A DNA stretch of 54,472 nt, taken from NCBI GenBank assembly GCA_945888375.1, contig CAMCZZ010000022.1, forward strand, positions 1 to 54,472. The letters are read 5' to 3'. This DNA is from Akkermansia muciniphila (GTDB taxonomy: Bacteria > Verrucomicrobiota > Verrucomicrobiia > Opitutales > Opitutaceae). The position numbers and the translations under genes are program-made. Under the pieces are notes generated by a model. That model saw nothing but the letters and a program-made list of their open reading frames with translations. It did not search any database and was not told where the DNA came from. Shown here one piece after another: positions 15,826-23,658 of this stretch (its first letter is position 1; each line of letters starts with the position of its first letter).

Positions 15826-18351
15826 ATGCTCCGCCCTGTCTTCCTCGTTTTCCTCGGCCTCCTCGCCGCCACCCTGTCCGGCCAGTCCATCCGCTGGGAA
15901 CCCGCCTCCGGCACGCTCGCCCGCGATCAGGTTTCGCAACTCGCCCTCGTCTTCCAGGACTGCGAACCAAAGGACACCCCTGACCTTCCCCCCACCGACG
16001 GCCTCAGCTTCGGCGCCCCCGGCCGCAGCGAGCAGAGCACGTTCAACGTCACCTTCGGCTCCCAAGCCGTGCGCCAGAAAACCGTCACACTCACCTACCC
16101 CGTCCGCCCCACCCGCGCCGAGGGCGAGGTCCGCATCCCCGCCTTTACCGTGCAAACCGACGCCGGCCCTCTGTCGGTGCCGCCCGCCGGTTTCACCCTC
16201 TCCGCCGCCACCGTCGGGCGCTCCGGGCTGACCCTCGATAAAGTCGCCTCCGCCGGCTTCACCGTCCCGCCCGCGCCGGTCTGGTCCGGCGAGGTCATCC
16301 GCCTCACCCACACCCTGGATGTCGACCGCCGCTACGCCACCAACAACATCCTCGCCGGCCCGCTCGATTGGACCGCCACGCCGCTCATCGCCGAGGAGTG
16401 GTCCAAACCCGCCGGCTCCGAGGCCACCCGCAACGGCCAGCCCCGCCTGCTCGTCACCCAGCAGACCCGCGCCATCGCGCCCTCCCTCTCCGGCCCCGTC
16501 ACCCTGCCCGCCGCCACCCAGCTGATCAACCTCCCCACCGGCACCGCCTCGCCCTTCTCCGTGTTTGGCCAGTCCACCTTCGAGCAATACACCCTCACCA
16601 GCGCCCCCGCCACCCTGCAGGTCCGCCCGCTGCCCCTGCCCGAACCGGCCGACTACTGCGGCGCCGTCGGCCAGTTCACCCTCACCGGCAAAGTCGTCCC
16701 CGAAAAAGCCGCCGTCGGCGAACCCATCACCTGGACCCTCACGCTCGACGGCACCGGCAACTGGCCCGTGCTCGACCGCCTGCCGCCCCGCGAGTTCTCC
16801 CGCGAGTTCCGCGTCGTCTCCCCCCGCGCTCAAAAAACCCCGAAAGGCGAAGCCCTCTTCGACGCCACCCTCTCCGAGGACCTCGTGCTCATCCCCCAAA
16901 AAGCCGGCCGCTTTTCCCTCGGCCCCTACACCCTCTCCGTCTTCAACCCCTCCACCGGCCAATACCAAACCCTCCGCACCCCGCCCGTCGTGGTCGAGGT
17001 CACTGCCCCCGCCGCCGCCCCCGCGCCCGCCCCGCAAACTAGCGCGCCCGCCAACCCCGACGCGGCCGTCTCCTCCGCCCCCGCTGCATCCGCACCCTCT
17101 GCCCCCGCCCCGGTGGCCAAGCTCCCCGCCGATCCCCTCCCCCTCGGCGTCACCGCCACCGCCCCGCTCGCCCGCTGGCCCCGCGCCCTGCTCTGGACTT
17201 TGCCCGCCCTTCTACTCCCGCTCGGCCTCTGGCTGCGCCTCGCCGCCCGCCACGCCGACACCCACGATCCCCGCCGCCCCCTGCGCGAGGCCCACGCCCG
17301 CCTCGGCCGCACCATCGCCCGCCTGGAAACCGCCACGCCGCCCGCTCCCGCCGACCTCCTTGCCTGGCAGGCCGACGCCCGCCTCCTGCTGGAAGTCGAG
17401 TCCCTCACTCCCGCCACCCGCGACCTGCCCGACCCCGCCTGGGCCGCCCTCTGGGCCGAGACCGAGCGCGTGCTCTACCGACCCGCCACGCCCCTCTCCC
17501 GCGAGTGGGCCGCCCAGGCCTACGCCGCCCTCGCCGCCGCCGCCCTGCCGCCGCGCTCGCCTCTGGCTGCCCTGCGCCTCGCCCACCTCTTCCCCGGCGC
17601 GGCCGCCGCCCTCACCCTCGCCGCCGTCCTTCTCGCCTCCCCGGGTCCGCTCACCGCCGCCGAAGCCCCCGCCAAGCCCTACGAAGCCGGTGACTTCCCC
17701 GCCGCCGCCGGTGCCGCGCGCGAAGCCCTCGACGCCGTGCCGCTGGACTGGGCCGCGCGCCACAACCTCGCCCTCGCCCTCGCCCAGCAAGGCCGCTGGG
17801 ACGAAGCTGCCGCCCACGCCTACGCCGCCCGGCTGCAAGCCCCCCGCGACCCCGCGACCCAACGCCTCGCCGCCGTGGTCGCGCCCCGCGCCACGTTCCA
17901 AGCCCCGCGCGTCCCGCCCGCCGCCCGCCTACTCTCGATCCGCGAGTGGCAAACCCTCGCCCTCGCCGCCGCCGTCCTCCTGCTCCTTTCCCCCGCCACC
18001 CTCATCGTCGCCGCCTACCGCACCGGCCCTGCGAGTGCCACCAGTGGCTTGAATTTAGTCCTTCGGATTTCGTCCTTCGGATTTCCTGCCCTGGCTCTCA
18101 CCGCCGCCCTGCTTGCCCTCCACGCCCACGGCCCGCTCACCCGCCCCGACGCCGTGCTGGTCTGGAAAACCGCCACCCTCCGCGCCGTGCCGACGGAGGC
18201 CGGCGACCAAAAGATCACCGCCAGCCTCCCCGCCGGCACCGTCGCGCGCGTCGACAAAGTTTTCCTCGGCTGGCGCCACCTCGTCCTCCCCGACGGCAAC
18301 ACCGGCTGGGTCCGCACCGAGCCGCTAGTCTGCCTGTGGCAAACCCCCTGA
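15826..18351 (+). CDS. BatD/BatE-like fusion protein
   Basis: An 841-residue envelope protein starting 23 bases after the BatB-like gene. Order: signal peptide (1-20), BatD-type beta-sandwich region (21-395, with LTYPVRPTRAEGEVRIPAF and GEPITWTLTLDGTGNWPVL), Pro/Ala linker (396-435), transmembrane helix (about 455-472), helical cytoplasmic part (480-585), another hydrophobic segment (about 590-612), a TPR unit (YEAGDFPAAAGAAREALD then WAARHNLALALAQQG), two more hydrophobic segments and a C-terminal SH3-like domain (about 780-835, GWRHLVLPDGNTGWV). BatD and BatE are usually separate genes; here both are in one chain. A tandem 14-base repeat has been absorbed near residue 745. It ends the operon. 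Confidence 0.85.
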   Translation: MLRPVFLVFLGLLAATLSGQSIRWEPASGTLARDQVSQLALVFQDCEPKDTPDLPPTDGLSFGAPGRSEQSTFNVTFGSQAVRQKTVTLTYPVRPTRAEGEVRIPAFTVQTDAGPLSVPPAGFTLSAATVGRSGLTLDKVASAGFTVPPAPVWSGEVIRLTHTLDVDRRYATNNILAGPLDWTATPLIAEEWSKPAGSEATRNGQPRLLVTQQTRAIAPSLSGPVTLPAATQLINLPTGTASPFSVFGQSTFEQYTLTSAPATLQVRPLPLPEPADYCGAVGQFTLTGKVVPEKAAVGEPITWTLTLDGTGNWPVLDRLPPREFSREFRVVSPRAQKTPKGEALFDATLSEDLVLIPQKAGRFSLGPYTLSVFNPSTGQYQTLRTPPVVVEVTAPAAAPAPAPQTSAPANPDAAVSSAPAASAPSAPAPVAKLPADPLPLGVTATAPLARWPRALLWTLPALLLPLGLWLRLAARHADTHDPRRPLREAHARLGRTIARLETATPPAPADLLAWQADARLLLEVESLTPATRDLPDPAWAALWAETERVLYRPATPLSREWAAQAYAALAAAALPPRSPLAALRLAHLFPGAAAALTLAAVLLASPGPLTAAEAPAKPYEAGDFPAAAGAAREALDAVPLDWAARHNLALALAQQGRWDEAAAHAYAARLQAPRDPATQRLAAVVAPRATFQAPRVPPAARLLSIREWQTLALAAAVLLLLSPATLIVAAYRTGPASATSGLNLVLRISSFGFPALALTAALLALHAHGPLTRPDAVLVWKTATLRAVPTEAGDQKITASLPAGTVARVDKVFLGWRHLVLPDGNTGWVRTEPLVCLWQTP
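18050..18086. repeat. Tandem 14-base mini-repeat inside the BatD/E gene
   Basis: GTCCTTCGGATTTC occurs twice without gap (18058-18071 and 18072-18085), preceded by GAATTTA. The encoded peptide NLVLRISSFGF is unlike its Ala/Pro-rich surroundings, and the complementary strand reads NPKDEIRRTKF-like peptides. The pattern resembles the dispersed TTCGGATTTCG-type repeats of this phylum (from memory) inserted in frame. Confidence 0.55.
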
Positions 18352-18501
18352 GCCCGGGCCGACTTCCTACACCCACCCGGCGCAGAGCAACTCCCAAAGC
18401 TATGTAAATAGATCCAGTCGCCCGAGGGTTATGTGCTTTAGCTTGGCACTAGGCCACGCATCGCTCTTGCGAACTATTTACGGTCTCGCACCGTGGGCAC
18501 T

Positions 18502-19167
18502 ATGACCGTCAAGGCTGAAGCATCCGGAACGAAGATCCGATCGTTTGTCCTGATCGACGATACTGCAACCCTGCGCGAATTGCTAAAGGATGCGCTCACG
18601 CGGCGGTTCGCACCTTGTGAAATGCGGGATTACGTAGACGGCAAAGACGGGCTGAAGTCGTGTCTCGCATGCGCCCCGGACCTGCTGATCGTCGACCTCT
18701 ATCTCCGGGATACCGATGGCCGTGAAGTCATACGCGAACTGCGTCGTCAGGGACTCCAATTAAAAATAATTGTTCTAACGGCCCATCCTGATGCGAGTCT
18801 GCCAGCTGAATTGGTGGGCTTGGGAGTGGCTGGTTTCGTGGACAAGAACTCACCCATGGAGCAAATCGAACGCGCGGTGCAGCGGGTGCTAGATGGAGGC
18901 ATGTTTTTCTCTGCGGCAGTGCCGCCACCGGTGCCTGCGATCGGTAGTGAAATCGAACTGCCACGGATGGGCTCGGAGGCTCTGTCCGAGCGTGAAAAAG
19001 AAGTGGTGCGACTCGTGGCGCGCGGATTTTTATCCAAGGAAGTGGCCGACCAGCTCGGGCTCAGCACGCGCACGGTGGAGAAGCACCGTTCGCGCATTTT
19101 GGCCAAGCTTGGTCTGCGCGACGTGCCTTCTCTAGTGCGCTGGTGCCTTCGCAACGGGCTGGGCTGA
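18502..19167 (+). CDS. LuxR/NarL-family response regulator
   Basis: A 221-residue two-component regulator. The receiver has acidic residues D19-D20, phospho-acceptor D65 in LLIVDLYLRDTDG and the conserved Lys in GFVDKNSP. The LuxR-type helix-turn-helix occupies about 158-218: LSEREKEVVRLVARGFLSKE, then STRTVEKHRSRILAKLGL. ATG 18502 was chosen; a GTG three codons upstream (18493) is possible. No kinase is adjacent, but an orphan TPR kinase lies at 25.5 kb and a hybrid kinase at 7.8 kb. The stop is one base from the end of the convergent dehydrogenase gene. GC is lower than in the Bat operon. Confidence 0.92.
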   Translation: MTVKAEASGTKIRSFVLIDDTATLRELLKDALTRRFAPCEMRDYVDGKDGLKSCLACAPDLLIVDLYLRDTDGREVIRELRRQGLQLKIIVLTAHPDASLPAELVGLGVAGFVDKNSPMEQIERAVQRVLDGGMFFSAAVPPPVPAIGSEIELPRMGSEALSEREKEVVRLVARGFLSKEVADQLGLSTRTVEKHRSRILAKLGLRDVPSLVRWCLRNGLG

Positions 19168-19168
19168 A

Positions 19169-20176
19169 TTACGCCGCCGGGTTCACCCAGGTTGGCACTG
19201 GCAACTCGGTCATCAGGCGGACGCCGGCGGGGGCGTCGAGCAGGCGCGGAACGATGTTAATGAGAGAAGCCACGGTTGCGGAGTCGCCGGCAACGCCTCC
19301 ATTTAGCGTGAGGTGGAGGGCCGGGTCACCGGCGATCACGATGGTATCGTGCGGGTTCTTGGCATCGAGGAACATCTGGAGATCCAGAATCAGCTTTGCT
19401 TCTTCCTTGACGGTGCCAATGGCACGCTGGTGCAGACCGCAGGTCTGGCCTTTGGCGACGGTGAAGAACTTTGTTGTGATGGGGCCTGGTGCGATCACGG
19501 GCTCGCACGTCTCCTCGATTTTATCGAGCTGCCATCCCATGGCATGAGCAAGGAGGGCGAGTGACTGCTGGAAGCCGGCGTGGCCAGCCTTGCCGGCGGC
19601 GAATTTGGCACGGAAGGCATCGGGATCCTGTCCGCTGCCGATCTTGGCCTGAAGCGGTTGCCGGCGGGTGGCGGCATTGACTACGCGTTCGACGTAGATC
19701 GAGTCCACCCGGCGGCTGACGCCGGTGAGGGTGATGGGCAGCACATCCATGACGAAACCCGGATTCACGCCGGTGCCGACCACCCGCGCGCCGGTGCGGC
19801 GGCAAAGGGCATCATACTCGGCGGTTAGCTCGGGCGTTTTGAGGGCAGGAAAAATCAACTCTTCGCAAGTCGAGGCGACGCTCACACCGGCTTCGATGGC
19901 GGGTCTCAATTGGGCGAATGAAGCAGCTGCGCCGGAGCCGGCGGTGTGCAGAAGCACATCCGGTTTCGCGACCGTTAAAAGCTCGGCCAGCGAAGCGTAA
20001 ATCAAGGCGCCGCCGAGGGTGGGAAGACCGGTGAGCTCGCCGAGAGATCTGCCGATTTTGGCTGGATCGATGTCCACCCCGCCGACGATCTCCAGCCAAG
20101 ATTGGGTGGCTGCAAGCTTGAGCGACTCGATGCCGATGGGACCGAGACCGAATTGTGCGACTTTGATTTTTTGCAT
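19169..20176 (-). CDS. 2,4-diaminopentanoate dehydrogenase-like / dihydrodipicolinate reductase-fold oxidoreductase
   Basis: A 335-residue NAD(P)-dependent oxidoreductase. The Rossmann motif is FGLGPIG (9-15), followed by VGGVDIDPAKIG, and VLLHTAGSGAA corresponds to the nucleotide-binding strand 4. The segment ARVVGTGVNPGFVMDVLPI is characteristic of the family that includes 2,4-diaminopentanoate dehydrogenase of ornithine fermentation and the DapB-fold enzymes. No other ornithine-degradation gene is visible, so the substrate may well be another amino or keto compound. The start at MQKIKVAQFGLG (20176) was preferred to a long upstream frame that crosses the divergent gltS gene. The 187-base gap to gltS should hold both promoters. 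Confidence 0.75.
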   Translation of the reverse strand: MQKIKVAQFGLGPIGIESLKLAATQSWLEIVGGVDIDPAKIGRSLGELTGLPTLGGALIYASLAELLTVAKPDVLLHTAGSGAAASFAQLRPAIEAGVSVASTCEELIFPALKTPELTAEYDALCRRTGARVVGTGVNPGFVMDVLPITLTGVSRRVDSIYVERVVNAATRRQPLQAKIGSGQDPDAFRAKFAAGKAGHAGFQQSLALLAHAMGWQLDKIEETCEPVIAPGPITTKFFTVAKGQTCGLHQRAIGTVKEEAKLILDLQMFLDAKNPHDTIVIAGDPALHLTLNGGVAGDSATVASLINIVPRLLDAPAGVRLMTELPVPTWVNPAA

Positions 20177-20363
20177 GAGGTTAAAGTGAGCCGGCCAGGG
20201 ACGGGCTGACAAAACAGTGCGAAGCAAAACGACAAAGGGAAACCAGACCAACGTCGTGACGTTGCGGACTTCTACGCAATGACATGGGTTCAGGTTCTGC
20301 GTTATGCTAGGATTGCTGGTGCGCTTGTTGCGCCTCTTTAAAAAACATACATCGCATCGTCTA

Positions 20364-21653
20364 ATGACACTTACCCTTGCGCCCTGGTGGCTGTTAATTC
20401 TCGCGGTCCCCGTTTTGTTGTTGGGAGAGTTCGTGCAGCGCAGGGTGGGCTGGTTTTCACGTTTCAGTCTACCACCCCCGGTCGTTGGTGGGTTGGCGGT
20501 AAGCCTGCTGGTTTTGGGTTTAAGCCTCGTCGGGCTATTGCAGCTTAATTTCGTGACTAAGGTGGATTGGGCGTTTTGGAACTGGATGGTCACACCGGGG
20601 CTAAGCTGGGGAACAGGCGGCGCGAAGAACCTCACCTTACCCATGCTGGTGGGTTTTTTCACTTGTGTCGGGCTCAATGCGACTTGGCGACTGGTCAAAG
20701 GCGGCAGTGCTGGCTTGGTGGTTTTCTGGGGTGTCTCCACGGTGCTCGCGGTTTTCCAGAATGTGGTGGGCGTGGCTCTGGCGAAACTTCTCGGTGAGTC
20801 CCCGTTACTTGGTGTGATCTGCGGCAGCCTCACGCTCACAGGAGGGCATGGCACGGCGATGGGCTTTGCCCAGACATTCGTGCAGGCAGGTTTTCCTGCC
20901 GCGGCCACGGTCGGGGCGGCGGCGGCGACCTTTGGGGTGGTATGTGGCAGTCTCATCGGCGGTCCGCTGACGACCGGTCTGCTCAATAAGCACAAGTTAA
21001 AGCCGAGCGCTGGAGCCAAGGGGCGTTTCGCGTCCCACGATGCGGAGGGTGGGGACGCAGGCTGGCTAGATCTGTTGCGCGCCTTGGTAAAAAACGGCCG
21101 TGTCACCTTGCTGCACATTGCTGGCCTGTTTGTGGTCATCAAACTTGGCGCGGGGCTGAGTCACGTTTTACAGCAGGCAGGGCTGCTCTTTCCTTCCTAC
21201 ATGGGCGCATTGCTGGTCGGACTGCTGGTTCGCAACGCGCTCGACCTTGTGGGGCTGCCTTGGATCGATAGCCGAGTCGTGGATATTATGGGTGCCGTCT
21301 TACTTGCGGTTTTTCTGACGATCACGATGGCCAGCTTGAACCTGGTCGAACTGGCGGGGACAGCGGGCCCCATGCTGGTGATTCTGGTGACCCAGATACT
21401 GGTGGTGGCGCTTTTTGCGCGCTGGGTGGTCTTTCGTTGCATGGGCCGCGATTATGAGGCGGCGATCATGACTGCCGGTTTCTGTGGTTTTGCACTTGGA
21501 TCCACCTCCAATGCGGTGGCGAACATGGATTCGCTCACCAAGCGCTTCGGGCCGGCGCCCCGGGCCTTTTTGATCGTCCCAACTGTGGGCGGACTGCTCG
21601 TTGATTTAACTAATTCCTTCAACATCACTTGGTTCCTGAACATCCTCAAATGA
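20364..21653 (+). CDS. gltS: Sodium/glutamate symporter
   Basis: An integral membrane protein of 429 residues with about ten to twelve hydrophobic helices, of the GltS (ESS) family that imports glutamate with sodium. The family pore-loop motif is visible as SLTLTGGHGTAMGFAQTF, with a mirrored counterpart late in the chain (AAIMTAGFCGFALGSTSNAV), reflecting the inverted repeat of the fold. ATG 20364 (MTLTLAPWWLL) was chosen; an upstream in-frame ATG at 20304 would add a basic extension not expected in the family. The stop overlaps the gamma-glutamyltransferase start by four bases (ATGA). The enzyme would release glutamate outside the inner membrane and this carrier would import it. Confidence 0.92.
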   Translation: MTLTLAPWWLLILAVPVLLLGEFVQRRVGWFSRFSLPPPVVGGLAVSLLVLGLSLVGLLQLNFVTKVDWAFWNWMVTPGLSWGTGGAKNLTLPMLVGFFTCVGLNATWRLVKGGSAGLVVFWGVSTVLAVFQNVVGVALAKLLGESPLLGVICGSLTLTGGHGTAMGFAQTFVQAGFPAAATVGAAAATFGVVCGSLIGGPLTTGLLNKHKLKPSAGAKGRFASHDAEGGDAGWLDLLRALVKNGRVTLLHIAGLFVVIKLGAGLSHVLQQAGLLFPSYMGALLVGLLVRNALDLVGLPWIDSRVVDIMGAVLLAVFLTITMASLNLVELAGTAGPMLVILVTQILVVALFARWVVFRCMGRDYEAAIMTAGFCGFALGSTSNAVANMDSLTKRFGPAPRAFLIVPTVGGLLVDLTNSFNITWFLNILK

Positions 21654-23398
21654 GTTCTCCGCGAACCCTGATGCTGCTGCTCGCGATGTTTTTCATGCCC
21701 CTCAAGGGTTCCCCCCTGTCGCCGGTAGTGACCACTTCGCGAGGTTTGGTGGTGGCGGCGGAAGGGCATGCAGCGGAGGCGGGCGCAACGATTTTGCGCA
21801 AAGGCGGCAATGCCGTCGATGCGGCGGTCGCGACTGCGCTCACGCTTGCCGTCACCTACCCGCGCGCAGGTAATATCGGTGGCGGCGGTTTTATGGTGGT
21901 GCGCCTGGCGGATGGCACAGCGACGGCTTTTGATTTTCGTGAGGTGGCTCCGGCCGGGGCGACGCGCAACCTATATCAGGATGCCGAGGGAAAGTTGGTG
22001 AAGGGACGTTCCACCAAAGGCCACCTTGCGGCCGCGGTGCCTGGCACCGTCGCGGGTTTGGCTCTGGCCATGCAGCGTCTGGGCTCTGGCAAGATGGCAT
22101 GGGCGGATTTGGTGGAACCGGCGCGCGCCTTGGCCGAAAAAGGCTTCGAAGTGACCGATGCGATGGCGGAGGATTTGCGCGCCAGCGCTGATTTAATGGG
22201 GGCCAATGCTGCGGCGCGGAGGATTTTTTTACGTGATGGAAACTTTTACCGCGCAGGCGAGACCATGCGCCAGCCGCATTTGGCTGCAACGCTTGCGCGT
22301 TTGCAGGCGGAGGGGCCGAGGGAGTTTTACACCGGCCGCACGGCCGAGCTTTTGGCCGCCGACATGGCGGCGCACGGTGGTCTCATCACCAAGGAGGACC
22401 TTGCGAATTACCGCCCCGTGGAGCGGGCTGTCCTGCGGGGAGCTTATCGAGGATATGAGTTGATTACGATGCCACCGCCCAGCTCGGGCGGCATAGCTCT
22501 CTTGCAGATGCTGACGATGCTGGAGGGCCACGATGTCGCCGCGCTGGCGCCGGCGGGTGCGGCAAAGATTCACCTCTTTGTCGAGGTCATGCGCCGCGCC
22601 TATGCGGACCGGGCGGCGTATCTGGGTGATCCGGATTTTACGAAAATTCCCGTCGCGGCGTTGCTTGATCCTGACTATCTGGCCAGACGTGCAGCGACGA
22701 TTGATTCGAATCGCGCCACCCCTAGCAAGATGATCGGAGGCGGGCTTGCATCGGTGACTGAGGCGGAAAAACCGGAGCCGCTCGAGACGACGCATTTTTC
22801 GGTGATGGATGCGGCGGGTAACGTCGTGAGCTGCACCTACACAATCAACGGCATCTACGGCTGCGGTGTGGTGGCGGGGGAAACGGGAATTTTACTCAAC
22901 AACGAGATGGATGACTTCACCTCGCTTCCCGGCACGCCCAACACATTTGGACTTGTCCAAGGCGAGGCGAATGCCATTCACCCCCGTAAGCGCCCACTCT
23001 CTAGTATGACGCCAACGATTGTCCTGCGCGACGGCAAGGTTGTGATCGTAACCGGCAGCCCAGGTGGGGCGACAATCATCAACACGGTCTTGCAGGTCAT
23101 CACAAACCTGATTGATCACCACATGACCACGTCCGAGGCCGTGGCGGCGAAACGCTTCAATCACCAGTGGCTCCCGGATGCGATCACCTACGAGCCCGGC
23201 CTCGCGAGCGAAGCAGTGATGGACGAGCTGAGGGTGAGAGGACACGAACTGAAATTGCGCAAACTCTACCCGAATGACCCGCCACGCTGGTCGGGCATGC
23301 AAGGCAGTGCCGAGACCATCGTGGTTGACCCCGTAACCGGCCTGCGAACAGGGGCGCCCGACGGGCGACGACCGGGGACGGCGGCGGTGTCGGACTAA
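21650..23398 (+). CDS. ggt: Gamma-glutamyltransferase, canonical exported form
   Basis: A 582-residue N-terminal-nucleophile enzyme that cleaves glutathione and other gamma-glutamyl compounds. Residues 1-22 are a signal peptide. The precursor is expected to self-cleave before T380 in LETTHFSV, giving large and small subunits. Conserved substrate residues are present: R97 in FDFREVAP (alpha-carboxylate), the NNEMDDF motif, PLSSMTPT with the Ser pair, and TGSPGGATI as oxyanion loop. All match the well-studied E. coli enzyme. The start overlaps the gltS stop, so the two are co-translated: periplasmic glutathione hydrolysis coupled to glutamate uptake is the likely purpose. The following 260 bases carry no gene. 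Confidence 0.95.
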   Translation: MSSPRTLMLLLAMFFMPLKGSPLSPVVTTSRGLVVAAEGHAAEAGATILRKGGNAVDAAVATALTLAVTYPRAGNIGGGGFMVVRLADGTATAFDFREVAPAGATRNLYQDAEGKLVKGRSTKGHLAAAVPGTVAGLALAMQRLGSGKMAWADLVEPARALAEKGFEVTDAMAEDLRASADLMGANAAARRIFLRDGNFYRAGETMRQPHLAATLARLQAEGPREFYTGRTAELLAADMAAHGGLITKEDLANYRPVERAVLRGAYRGYELITMPPPSSGGIALLQMLTMLEGHDVAALAPAGAAKIHLFVEVMRRAYADRAAYLGDPDFTKIPVAALLDPDYLARRAATIDSNRATPSKMIGGGLASVTEAEKPEPLETTHFSVMDAAGNVVSCTYTINGIYGCGVVAGETGILLNNEMDDFTSLPGTPNTFGLVQGEANAIHPRKRPLSSMTPTIVLRDGKVVIVTGSPGGATIINTVLQVITNLIDHHMTTSEAVAAKRFNHQWLPDAITYEPGLASEAVMDELRVRGHELKLRKLYPNDPPRWSGMQGSAETIVVDPVTGLRTGAPDGRRPGTAAVSD

Positions 23399-23658
23399 AA
23401 CGAGGCGGAGAATAAGGTTCTCAGACTGGAAGGGAGCGGCGTCCGTCCATCCTTGCGAGTTGCTGCATAGGCAATGCAGGATGCTAAAGCACCCTGTGTA
23501 TAAATAAAGCGAACGCATGCGCGGATAGCCAGAGGTATCGCAGAGGTAAGCACTGGTAAGAGTTGCCGGAACGGCGCATGCGCACCGCATAAAAAAGTAA
23601 CCCTATCCTTTGAACATTTTAGGCAAAGACACAGAGTCTCAAAGACTCGGAAAATACC
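23399..23658. other. Convergent intergenic region with mini-repeat traces
   Basis: This region lies between the ends of two gamma-glutamyltransferase genes. It contains GCATGCGC twice (near 23515 and 23576) and, at 23621-23648, a GCAAAGACACAGAG segment followed by a small hairpin GAGTC/GACTC. The latter resembles dispersed CAAAGACACAGAG-type repeats. No terminator with a clear U-tract was found for either gene. Confidence 0.35.

Noticed and set aside
15727-17037. 436-codon minus-strand frame opposite the BatB/BatD genes
   Set aside because: Gly/Glu/Ala low-complexity shadow of a GC-rich gene; no start context or motif.
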